In this document: one piece after another, positions 7,454-14,427 of the stretch | Layout of the letters: every line of letters starts with the position of its first letter | How positions within the stretch are numbered: position 1 is the first letter of the stretch | Source of the DNA: JAOTYV01 sp041557595 | GTDB taxonomy: Bacteria > Pseudomonadota > Alphaproteobacteria > UBA8366 | Length of the DNA: 26,249 bases | NCBI GenBank assembly: GCA_041557595.1 | Contig: JBFFGE010000048.1 | Coordinates: forward strand, 1-26,249 | Direction: 5' to 3' | Notes under the pieces: model-generated | What the model was told of the DNA's origin: nothing | What the model saw: the letters and a program-made list of their open reading frames with translations, nothing else | The model's database searches: none | Translations under genes and position numbers: made by a program

Positions 7454-8929
7454 ATGAGCACTATCGGCATTACCGCCTTCGGCGGCTACATCCCGCGGCT
7501 TCGCCTGCAACGGGCGAGAATCGTCGAAGCCAATGCCTGGGCGAACGCCGGCTTGAAGGGCTTCGCCAGGGGCGAACGCTCGATGTGCAATTGGGACGAG
7601 GACAGCGTGACCATGGCCGTGGAGGCGGCGCGCGACTGCCTCGGCCCGCGCGACCGCACGGCAATCAACGCGGTGCATCTGGCATCGACCACGTTGCCCT
7701 TCGCGGATCGGCAAAACGCCGGAATTGTCGCCGAGGCACTCACCCTGAAGGAACAAATTGCGACCCTCGACGTCGCCGCATCGCAGCGCGCCGGCACGTC
7801 GGGATTGATCGCCGCGCTCAACGGCCTCGCGGCCGCCGGACCGGCGCTGTTCGTCGCGTCCGAACATCGGCGCTCGGCGAACGGGACGCCGCAGGAATTG
7901 CTGGCCGGCGACGGGGCGGCGGCGTTGTTGCTGGGCGAGGGCGATGGCGTGGCGGCGCGCTATCTCGGCGGCAACACGGTATCGATCGATTTCGTCGACC
8001 ATTACCGCGGCCAGCACCACGAATTCGACTATGACTGGGAAGAGCGCTGGATTCGCGACGAAGGTTTCATGAAGATCGTGCCGCAGGCGGTTGCCGGCTT
8101 GCTGGAAAAGACCGGCGTGGCGCCGGAGGCCATCGACCGATTCATCCTGCCGACCGTTCTGCGGCGGGTACCCGAAGGCCTCGCCAAGACGCTAGAACTG
8201 CGCGATGAAGCGGTGGTGGATGTCTTGCAGGGACGCTGCGGCGACACGGGCGCGGCGCATGCCATCGTGTTGCTCGTGCAGGCGCTGGAAGAAGCGGGGC
8301 CGGGCGAGAAAATTCTGGTGACCGGGTTCGGCCAGGGGTGCGATGCGTTGTTGTTCGAGACCACCGACGCCATCGCGTCTGCCCGTCCGGCGCGCGGCGT
8401 AGGCGGCAGTCTGGCCGCAGGCGCCCGGGAGGAAAACTACAACAAGTTCCTGTCCTTCAACAAAACCGTGACCAAGGATTTCGGCAAGCGCGGCGAGGTC
8501 GACAAGCAGACCGCGCTGAGCACGCTGTACCGCAACCGCAAGATGCTGACCGGGTTCGTCGGCGGCAAATGCGCGACCTGCGGCACCGTGCAGTTCCCCA
8601 AGGCGCGCTACTGCGTCAATCCGAATTGCGGCGCGCTGGACAGCCAGGACGATCATCCGATGGCCGACACGCCCGGCAAGGTAAACACCTATACCGCGGA
8701 TTCGCTGACGTTTTCGCTCGATCCGCCGGCCTATTTCGGAATGGTGCAATTCGAGGGCGGGGGCCGGCTCATGGTGGACTTCAGCGATGTGGACGGCGAT
8801 ACTTTCGACATCGGCGCGGCGGTGCGGATGCAGTTCCGGGTGCGCGAATTCGACGACGAGCGGGGCTTCCGCAAGTATTTCTGGAAAGCGGTGCCGACGG
8901 ACGGACAATCGGCGGGCGTCAAGGAGTAG
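7454..8929 (+). CDS. HMG-CoA-synthase-like protein fused to a zinc-ribbon/OB-fold (DUF35) domain
   Basis: 491 residues. The N-terminal part (1 to about 310) has the thiolase/ketosynthase fold in its HMG-CoA-synthase/FabH-like form. The C-terminal part is a DUF35 acyl-CoA-binding unit with a zinc ribbon (C373, C376, C387, C392) followed by an OB fold (about 405-480). At the nucleophile position, aligned by the RAGTS that follows, the residue is Gln111 (AASQRAGTS) rather than Cys. The His-containing segment of archaeal HMG-CoA synthases also appears altered (FILPTVLRRVP, 230-240). Ordinary Claisen condensation therefore seems unlikely; a decarboxylating, hydrolytic or scaffolding role is possible. 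The Shine-Dalgarno is weak. The thiolase follows after 5 bases, matching the archaeal thiolase-DUF35-HMG-CoA synthase complex in content but with DUF35 fused here. Confidence 0.88.
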   Translation: MSTIGITAFGGYIPRLRLQRARIVEANAWANAGLKGFARGERSMCNWDEDSVTMAVEAARDCLGPRDRTAINAVHLASTTLPFADRQNAGIVAEALTLKEQIATLDVAASQRAGTSGLIAALNGLAAAGPALFVASEHRRSANGTPQELLAGDGAAALLLGEGDGVAARYLGGNTVSIDFVDHYRGQHHEFDYDWEERWIRDEGFMKIVPQAVAGLLEKTGVAPEAIDRFILPTVLRRVPEGLAKTLELRDEAVVDVLQGRCGDTGAAHAIVLLVQALEEAGPGEKILVTGFGQGCDALLFETTDAIASARPARGVGGSLAAGAREENYNKFLSFNKTVTKDFGKRGEVDKQTALSTLYRNRKMLTGFVGGKCATCGTVQFPKARYCVNPNCGALDSQDDHPMADTPGKVNTYTADSLTFSLDPPAYFGMVQFEGGGRLMVDFSDVDGDTFDIGAAVRMQFRVREFDDERGFRKYFWKAVPTDGQSAGVKE

Positions 8930-8934
8930 AGGTC

Positions 8935-10137
8935 ATGGCGACAGGCATTCGGGACAAGGTGGCGATCCTCGGCATGGGCTGCTCGAAGTTCGGCGAGCGC
9001 TGGGATGCCGAACCCTTCGATCTCATGGTCGAGGCGTTCACGGAGTGCCTCGACGATGCGGGCATCGAGAAGGACGACATTCAGGCCGCCTGGCTGTCGA
9101 CCGCGATCGACTCGGTCAATGTGGGACCGAGCGGGGTGCCGCTCGCGGTGGCTTTGCGGCTACCGTTCATTCCGGTGACCCGGGTCGAGAATTTCTGCGC
9201 GAGCGGCACCGAAGCGATGCGCGGCGCGGTCTATGCGGTGGCGTCCGGCGCCTGCGATATCGCGCTGGCGCTCGGCTGCGAGAAGCTGAAGGACACCGGC
9301 TATGGCGGGTTGCCGCAGCGGACGCGCGGCGTCACCAATTCGATGTATTGGCCGAACCTGTCGGCGCCCGGCGTATTTGCGCAGCTCGCCGCGGGCTATC
9401 GCGGCGCCCATGGGGTCGACCGGGACGAGTTGAAGCGCGCGATGGCGCATGTCTCGGTCAAGAGCCACGCCAATGGCGCAAAAAATCCGAAGGCCCATCT
9501 GCAGCGCGCGGTAACGATGGAGAAGGTGCTCGAAGCGCCGATGGTCGCCGAGCCGATCGGCCTGTTCGACTGCTGCGGCGTGAGCGACGGCGCGGCGGCG
9601 GCGATCGTGTGTACGCCGGAAATGGCGCGCAGCCTCGGCAAGCAGGACATCGTCTCGGTCAAGGCGCTGCAGCTCTCGGTCTCGAACGGGTCGGAAGCGG
9701 GGCACAACTCGTGGGACGGTTCGCACATCAAGACCACGCGGATCGCCGCCGGCAAGGCCTATGACGAAGCCGGCATCAAGGACCCGCGCCGGGAACTCAG
9801 CATGACCGAGGTGCACGACTGTTTCTCGATCACCGAACTGATCACGATGGAAGACCTTGGGTTGTCGGAACATGGCGAGGCGGTCAAGGACGTGCTCGAC
9901 GGTGTGTTCGACGCGGATGGCGAGGTGCCGTGCCAGATCGATGGCGGGCTGAAATGTTTCGGCCATCCGATCGGCGCCTCGGGCCTGCGGATGATCTACG
10001 AGATGTACACGCAGATCCTGGGCCGCGCGGGCGAGCGGCAGCTTGACGATCCGCGGCTGGGATTGACCCATAATCTCGGCGGTTTCCCGCACCTGAACGT
10101 CAGCAGCGTCTCGATCATAGGTCGCCACGAAGGATAA
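8935..10137 (+). CDS. thiolase-family acetyl-CoA acetyltransferase (SCP2-thiolase-like)
   Basis: 400-residue thiolase-fold protein likely to cleave 3-oxoacyl-CoA or condense acyl-CoAs. The acyl-accepting nucleophile Cys88 is present in VENFCASGTEA (84-94), with His294 in EVHDCFS and His344 in CFGHPIGASG (341-350). The C-terminal CxG cysteine of classical thiolases is absent: the matching segment reads HNLGGFP. This is common in SCP2-type thiolases, and Cys341, next to the His, may compensate. The start follows the synthase-like gene by 5 bases, with AAGGAG inside the previous gene's end, indicating translational coupling. A physical complex with the upstream DUF35 domain is suggested by analogy with archaea. 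Confidence 0.92.
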   Translation: MATGIRDKVAILGMGCSKFGERWDAEPFDLMVEAFTECLDDAGIEKDDIQAAWLSTAIDSVNVGPSGVPLAVALRLPFIPVTRVENFCASGTEAMRGAVYAVASGACDIALALGCEKLKDTGYGGLPQRTRGVTNSMYWPNLSAPGVFAQLAAGYRGAHGVDRDELKRAMAHVSVKSHANGAKNPKAHLQRAVTMEKVLEAPMVAEPIGLFDCCGVSDGAAAAIVCTPEMARSLGKQDIVSVKALQLSVSNGSEAGHNSWDGSHIKTTRIAAGKAYDEAGIKDPRRELSMTEVHDCFSITELITMEDLGLSEHGEAVKDVLDGVFDADGEVPCQIDGGLKCFGHPIGASGLRMIYEMYTQILGRAGERQLDDPRLGLTHNLGGFPHLNVSSVSIIGRHEG

Positions 10138-10143
10138 AGGCAT

Positions 10144-10344
10144 ATGGCCGAAAAATTGCGGTACCGCCTGTTGACCGGGGTGGACGACCGCCGGTTCTGC
10201 GAACGCATCTCGGCGGCGCTGGATGACGGCTATGTGCTTCATGGCTCGCCGGCCGCGACCTTCAACGGCACGGAAGTCATCGTGGCGCAGGCGCTGGTGC
10301 TGCCGGGCCAGCCGTCGAGCGCGGCCCGCGACATCGATGAATAA
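10144..10344 (+). CDS. DUF1737 family small protein
   Basis: 66 residues, starting 6 bases after the thiolase stop with AAGGATAAAGG before the ATG. The sequence YRLLTGVDDRRFCERISAAL ... DGYVLHGSPAATFNG is the characteristic DUF1737 pattern (Y-x-L-T-G, F-C-x-x-x, L-x-x-G-Y, G-S-P). Function is unknown; its fixed place behind the thiolase suggests an accessory role to the acyl-CoA enzymes. Last gene of the tight three-gene run. The phosphatase starts 77 bases later after a region with its own possible control site. Confidence 0.8.
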   Translation: MAEKLRYRLLTGVDDRRFCERISAALDDGYVLHGSPAATFNGTEVIVAQALVLPGQPSSAARDIDE

Positions 10345-10360
10345 TTCCGCGATTTGGATT

Positions 10361-10378
10361 GTTAAGCAGGCGTTAAGC
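10361..10378 (+). promoter_or_regulatory. tandem 7-bp repeat with PhoB-box-like spacing
   Basis: GTTAAGC at 10361-10367 and again at 10372-10378, exactly 11 bases apart with a 4-base spacer. PhoB boxes have the same 7+4 geometry, but their consensus is CTGTCAT, so only the geometry matches. The site is 44 bases upstream of a PhoD-type phosphatase. Confidence 0.3.
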
Positions 10379-10421
10379 ACGGCCCCGTAACGTTTATTCC
10401 CAGCATTGAGGGAAGCAGCGA

Positions 10422-11954
10422 ATGTCCGACCCAACCCGCCGGCGCTTGCTCGGCCAAGTGGCGTCCGTGTCCGCCCTGCCGATCTTGGCGGCCTGCGGGA
10501 CGACGGTGCTGCAACCGCCGGACGGCCGCGTCTTCAGCTTGGGCGTTGCCTCGGGCGAGCCGCTGCCGGACGGGATCGTCATTTGGACCCGGCTCGCACG
10601 GGACCCGTTGAATGGCGGCGGCATGCCGAAGACGCCGCTCAACGTGCGTTGGGAAGTTTCCGCCGACGCGAACATGTCGCGCATCGTCCGGTCCGGCGTC
10701 GCGGTTGCGCGCCCCGAACTGGCCCACGCGGTCCATGTACCGGTGCAGGGGCTGGATCCGCATCGTTGGTACTGGTACCGGTTCCACGCGCTCGGTGAGA
10801 CCAGCACCGTTGGCCGTAGCCGCACGGCCGCCAGGGCCGGGCTCGACAGATTTCGCTTCGCCTTTGCGAGTTGCCAGCACTACGAGCATGGCCATTACAC
10901 CGCCTATGAACACATGGCGCGGGAAGACCTGGACCTGGTGGTCCATCTCGGCGATTACATTTACGAATATGCCGGGAAACCCGGCCGGCCGCGCCGGCAC
11001 GATTTGTTCGAAGCGACGACGCTCGAGGGATACCGCAATCGCTATGCGCTTTACAAAATGGACCCGGCGCTGCAGGCCGCCCATGCGGCGTTTCCATGGC
11101 TCGTGGCGTGGGATGACCATGAAGTAAAAAACAACTACGCCAACGATCGCGGTCCACGCGGCGAAACCTCCCGTGCAATGTTTCGGCAACGCCGCGCCGC
11201 CGCATATCAGGCCTATTACGAGCACATGCCGTTGCGTCCCGCCGCCCGTCCGAACGGCGCCGATATGCAGCTTTATCGGCGCTATGGATTTGGCAACCTC
11301 CTGACGATGCACATGCTGGATACGCGCCAGTACCGCACGGACCAGCCCTGCGGCGACAAGAAGCAGCCGCTGTGCGATGCGGCGCTCTCTCCGAATGCGA
11401 CGATGCTGGGGTTAACCCAGGAACGATGGCTTCAAAACGGATTGTCGCGGGATCGTGCGGCCTGGTCGGTGTTGGGTCAGCAGGTTCCCCTCATGGAGCG
11501 TGAAATTCACCGGCGTGGCGACGTGTTGTTCGACATGGACAAATGGGATGGCTATGTCGCCGCCCGCAATCGTTTGCTCGGCCATGTCGCCAATATCGGC
11601 AAGCGAAATCTAATCGTCCTATCGGGCGACGTGCATGCGGCCTGGGCCGGCGATTTGCGGCACGATTTTAAACAGCCGCAATCGCCGGTGCTCGGGACCG
11701 AATTTATCTGTACGTCGATTTCATCGAAAGGGGACGGGTGGGACAGCAAGAAGGGGCCGCGCCGGATCGTCGCCGCCAATCCCCACATCCGCTATTACAA
11801 TGGCCGGCGCGGTTATACGCGCTGCGAGGTCTCGCCCGGACAATGGCGCGCCGATTACCGGACGGTGCCCTATGTCACGCGCCCCGGCGCGCCGATTTCG
11901 ACCGCCGCCAGTTTCGTTGTCCAGCGGTCGAAGCCGGGCGTCGAGATTGCCTGA
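10422..11954 (+). CDS. phoD: PhoD-family alkaline phosphatase/phosphodiesterase, exported
   Basis: 510 residues, predicted to release phosphate from phosphomono- or diesters outside the cytoplasm. The N-terminus has a twin-arginine signal (DPTRRRLLGQ, 3-12) and a lipobox-like LAAC ending at Cys25, so it may be a Tat-exported lipoprotein. A fibronectin-like N-terminal domain covers about 34-140, and the metallophosphatase domain follows. Cys151 (FASCQHY), Asp178 and Tyr181 (HLGDYIYEY), the WDDHEVKNNYA block (230-240) and a late SGDVHAAW near 405 match the iron/calcium ligands known in Bacillus PhoD. The start has GAGGGAA 7 bases upstream. Convergent with the gene at 12013. The upstream tandem repeat could mean phosphate control, but that is only a geometric hint. 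Confidence 0.92.
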   Translation: MSDPTRRRLLGQVASVSALPILAACGTTVLQPPDGRVFSLGVASGEPLPDGIVIWTRLARDPLNGGGMPKTPLNVRWEVSADANMSRIVRSGVAVARPELAHAVHVPVQGLDPHRWYWYRFHALGETSTVGRSRTAARAGLDRFRFAFASCQHYEHGHYTAYEHMAREDLDLVVHLGDYIYEYAGKPGRPRRHDLFEATTLEGYRNRYALYKMDPALQAAHAAFPWLVAWDDHEVKNNYANDRGPRGETSRAMFRQRRAAAYQAYYEHMPLRPAARPNGADMQLYRRYGFGNLLTMHMLDTRQYRTDQPCGDKKQPLCDAALSPNATMLGLTQERWLQNGLSRDRAAWSVLGQQVPLMEREIHRRGDVLFDMDKWDGYVAARNRLLGHVANIGKRNLIVLSGDVHAAWAGDLRHDFKQPQSPVLGTEFICTSISSKGDGWDSKKGPRRIVAANPHIRYYNGRRGYTRCEVSPGQWRADYRTVPYVTRPGAPISTAASFVVQRSKPGVEIA

Positions 11955-11976
11955 CAGCTGATTTGGAACAGGGACG

Positions 11977-11995
11977 GCGGCAGGAACTCTGCCGT
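11977..11995. terminator. hairpin between convergent genes
   Basis: GCGGCAG (11977-11983), a 5-base loop and CTGCCGT (11989-11995), seven pairs counting one wobble, sit in the 58 bases between the phoD and lyase-family stops. No clear T-run follows on either strand, so terminator function is uncertain. Confidence 0.3.
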
Positions 11996-12012
11996 GCCGC
12001 TGCGCCCGGTCG

Positions 12013-12951
12013 CTATTCCGCCGCTGCAGGCTGATGGCCGACGGAATCGCTGTATTTGTCCAGCTCTTCCTCGCCCATGAACTCCTTCTCCCACTCCATG
12101 ACCTGATCGAAGCCGGCGAATGTGTGGAAGTCGCCCAAGGGGTGCTTGGTGAACTTCTCGTTGAAGGCTTTTTCGGCCGAGGGGCCGTCCTTCTGGATCG
12201 CGACGGCGAGGTCGTAGACGGCGCACATGGTCGCGCGCAGCGTCGCGCCCGGCGCGATGGTCATTGCGATGCCCAGTTCCTGCAACTCCTGTTGCGTGAA
12301 GCGCGGCGAGATGCCGGTCTGGTTGTACAGGATCGGCCCCTTGACCTCGGCGACGACGCGCTTGACTTCCTCGACGTCGGTCGGCCCTTCGACGAAGGCC
12401 ATGTCGGCACCGGCCTTGAGGTAGGCGTTGGCGCGGGTGATCGCATCGTCCAGCGTGCCGCCATGGGCGCCGCGGGCGTCGGTGCGCGCGATCAGCACGA
12501 AATCCGGATCGACCTCCTTGCGCGCATAGTCGGCGGCGCGGTATTTGCCCACCGCTTCCTCGATGGGGATGACCTGCCGTCCCGCGACATGGCCGCACCG
12601 TTTCGGGATGATCTGGTCCTCGATGTGGATCGCCGCGACGCCGGTCTGGATGTATTCCTTGACCGTGCGGATGGTGTTGATCGCGTTGCCGTAGCCATTG
12701 TCGGAATCGGCGATCACGGGAACGCTGGTGACGTTGGCGATGTTGCGGGCGTTGAGATGCATTTCGGTCATCGTCGCCAGGCCGGCATCGGGCATGCCAA
12801 GCAACGAGAGCGAGGTGCCGTAGCCGGTCATGTAGATCGCCGGGAAGCCGACCTTGTCGAGGATCCTGGCGCTCAGGGCGTTGTAACAACCCGGAACGTA
12901 AACCGATTCTCCTGATTTCAGGATTTCGCGCAGGCGTGTGGTCTTCTTCAT
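12013..12951 (-). CDS. isocitrate lyase/PEP mutase superfamily lyase
   Basis: 312-residue TIM-barrel lyase, cytoplasmic. The Mg-binding segment ADSDNGYGNA (81-90), IHIEDQ (108-113) and the KRCGH signature (117-121) are intact. The catalytic Cys of KRCGH marks C-C lyases such as methylisocitrate or dimethylmalate lyase rather than PEP phosphonomutase. At 312 residues it is the size of the short methylisocitrate-lyase-like members, not true isocitrate lyase. The start at 12951 has AAGGAA 8 bases upstream; the in-frame TTG at 12969 is less likely. It lies 85 bases downstream of the DUF1028 gene on the same strand, probably one operon. The exact 2-hydroxy acid substrate is unknown. No prpC/prpD-style methylcitrate cluster adjoins. 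Confidence 0.9.
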   Translation of the reverse strand: MKKTTRLREILKSGESVYVPGCYNALSARILDKVGFPAIYMTGYGTSLSLLGMPDAGLATMTEMHLNARNIANVTSVPVIADSDNGYGNAINTIRTVKEYIQTGVAAIHIEDQIIPKRCGHVAGRQVIPIEEAVGKYRAADYARKEVDPDFVLIARTDARGAHGGTLDDAITRANAYLKAGADMAFVEGPTDVEEVKRVVAEVKGPILYNQTGISPRFTQQELQELGIAMTIAPGATLRATMCAVYDLAVAIQKDGPSAEKAFNEKFTKHPLGDFHTFAGFDQVMEWEKEFMGEEELDKYSDSVGHQPAAAE

Positions 12952-13036
12952 GGGGCGTTTCCTTTGCAATATCGAATGCGAATGTTGCGCCGAGGAAACC
13001 CCGGCGGGAGTGACAGGTCAAGGGACGCGGGGCCGG

Positions 13037-13717
13037 CTATGCGTCTTGCGCGGCAAGCCAATCGTCCAGCGGCGGCACACGCGCGTCAACCAGCCGGAGA
13101 TTATAGTAGGGGATCGCCGGTTTGAAGGCATCGAAGACGCGGCGCAACTCGCCGACCGGTTCGTCATGGATGTCGACCCTCAAATCCACATGGGCAAAGG
13201 GTTTGTTGTCATGAACGCGAATGGCTGCCGAGCGTTGCCCGCCATGTTGTCCGCCGGCATCCCGGCCGGCTTCCAGTCCCTTCATCAACCGGTCCTCAAG
13301 CGGATCGCCGGGGTTGGCGAGAAAGCCCGATTCGATGGCGTCGAGGACATGCTCGCCGACAAGGACGTTGCCGAGCGCGATATGATTGCCGCCGATGTGA
13401 AAGCCCGCCCAGTCCCGGTTCATCTTGCCGTTGCGCGCGGCGATGAAGCCGTCGTCGTCGATCACGCCAAGTTGGCGGTATTCCGCATAGGGATCGCCGG
13501 CGACCAGCGCGTCAACGACATTGGGCGCCTTGTAGCCCATTTCGAGAAAGCGTATCGCCGTATCGCCCAGCCGGGGATCGGCGATCGCCATGATCGATAC
13601 CGCGCCGAGATGGGCGCGGATATGGGGAACCCGGGCGCCCACCGCCAGGGACCGGGTGGCCGTCGCAATCCCGAGGCGGCCGCTGGCCGGGCATCTCGCC
13701 ATTATGGTGAATGTCAT
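13037..13717 (-). CDS. DUF1028 family protein (Ntn-hydrolase-like fold)
   Basis: 226 residues matching DUF1028: MTFTIMARCPASGRLGIATA at the start, VGARVPHIRAHLGAV (25-39), then GDTAIRFL, HIALGNVLVG and PFAHVDLRVDIHDEPV. Members adopt an Ntn-hydrolase-like fold and often sit beside amidohydrolase, peptidase or organic-acid genes; no reaction is firmly assigned. The start has an excellent Shine-Dalgarno, GAGGAGG, 7 bases upstream. First gene of a likely two-gene operon with the lyase. A perfect 8-bp inverted repeat lies 22 bases upstream. Confidence 0.88.
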   Translation of the reverse strand: MTFTIMARCPASGRLGIATATRSLAVGARVPHIRAHLGAVSIMAIADPRLGDTAIRFLEMGYKAPNVVDALVAGDPYAEYRQLGVIDDDGFIAARNGKMNRDWAGFHIGGNHIALGNVLVGEHVLDAIESGFLANPGDPLEDRLMKGLEAGRDAGGQHGGQRSAAIRVHDNKPFAHVDLRVDIHDEPVGELRRVFDAFKPAIPYYNLRLVDARVPPLDDWLAAQDA

Positions 13718-14154
13718 GAACGTGCCTCCTCAATGTGATGCGCATTCCCGCGAATGCGCGATACCGGCATCGGGTCGTTACTCGTGTGTCGAGAGAGTCG
13801 AGCTTAGCGGGACTCCGGCCGTCACACCAAATTCCGAAACGTATCGCACAAAAAAAAGGGGCACCCAGTCATCTGCGCGGCCCCGAGGAGGATTGCCTAA
13901 CTGTGATCAGTAATCCTAGGAGAGAGGAATTTTAAAATCCTATCGGGTCCGGACCGTTGGTACTAATCACATTGGATCACGGAATCTTCGGGGATGCGTT
14001 ATTCGGGTCCCTGGGCGCGGCTTCAAGACGCCGAAACCCGGGCGACGCGAACGCCCGATCCCTTAAGAAGTATCGACCGGTGGCGGCGATCATGGTTTTC
14101 TCAAGGTTCGCGGCAACGCGCAATTATCGAACAGCGTCTACTTTGGAGAATAAA
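13718..14154. other. 437-base non-coding region with several potential hairpins
   Basis: No convincing gene on either strand; short frames here lack ribosome sites and protein-like composition. Besides the inverted repeat at 13740-13759 it holds, read on the plus strand: a bulged hairpin AGGATT/AATCCT enclosing ACTG/CAGT (13889-13917); a near-palindrome around TTTTAAAA (about 13926-13938); TTCGGGT with ACCCGGG (14002-14008 with 14036-14042, two wobbles) enclosing a small GC stem; and GGGCG/CGCCC (about 14040-14055). It probably combines the promoter of DUF1028 with a structured leader of the zinc-ribbon gene or an unannotated small RNA. Confidence 0.4.
13740..13759. promoter_or_regulatory. 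perfect inverted repeat upstream of the DUF1028-lyase operon
   Basis: GCGCATTC (13740-13747), CCGC, GAATGCGC (13752-13759): 8 bp perfect arms with a 4-base gap, ending 22 bases before the DUF1028 start. It could be an operator for a dimeric regulator or a leader hairpin. Confidence 0.4.
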
Positions 14155-14424
14155 ATGAAGCCGGAAGGACAGGTCGACCTGGAGGGCATCACCTTCGACT
14201 GCAATTGTCCGAAATGCGGTCATGAATCCCAGCGAACCGCAGCATTCATCCGGCAGTATAACGACTTCGTATGTCCGGAATGCGAAATGATCGTACCGAT
14301 CGTGGATCGGGCGGAAATTCTGAAGGCCTTGATCGTCGGTGAGCAGGTGATCGAACTGGCGCGCGAAATCCGCAAACAAAAATCGGCGATCGAGACCGCG
14401 CGCCGGCGGGACGATCCCGCCTGA
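14155..14424 (+). CDS. small zinc-ribbon protein, 89 residues
   Basis: ATG at 14155 with TTTGGAGAA 5 bases upstream. Cys18-x2-Cys21 (NCPKCGHE) and Cys40-x2-Cys43 (VCPECEM) form a typical four-cysteine zinc ribbon with a 18-residue loop. The C-terminal half (50-83) is a charged amphipathic helix (EILKALIVGEQVIELAREIR) suited to dimerisation. No catalytic residues are seen. The longer frame from 13957 is rejected because it lacks a ribosome site and its extra part is not protein-like. It ends 3 bases from the convergent GMC oxidoreductase stop. Possibly a regulator or adaptor; function unknown. Confidence 0.75.
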   Translation: MKPEGQVDLEGITFDCNCPKCGHESQRTAAFIRQYNDFVCPECEMIVPIVDRAEILKALIVGEQVIELAREIRKQKSAIETARRRDDPA

Positions 14425-14427
14425 GTT

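Noticed and set aside
9160..10434. 424-residue frame opposite the thiolase and DUF1737 genes
   Set aside because: Antisense shadow across three genes with real products on the plus strand.
11870..13021. 383-residue frame overlapping the lyase gene
   Set aside because: Same strand but shifted frame, very Arg/His-rich; the 312-residue frame has KRCGH and the Mg motifs.
13957..14154. 66-residue extension of the zinc-ribbon protein
   Set aside because: Starts with TTG without a ribosome site, its residues are not protein-like, and the region instead has hairpins; the ATG at 14155 has GGAGAA.
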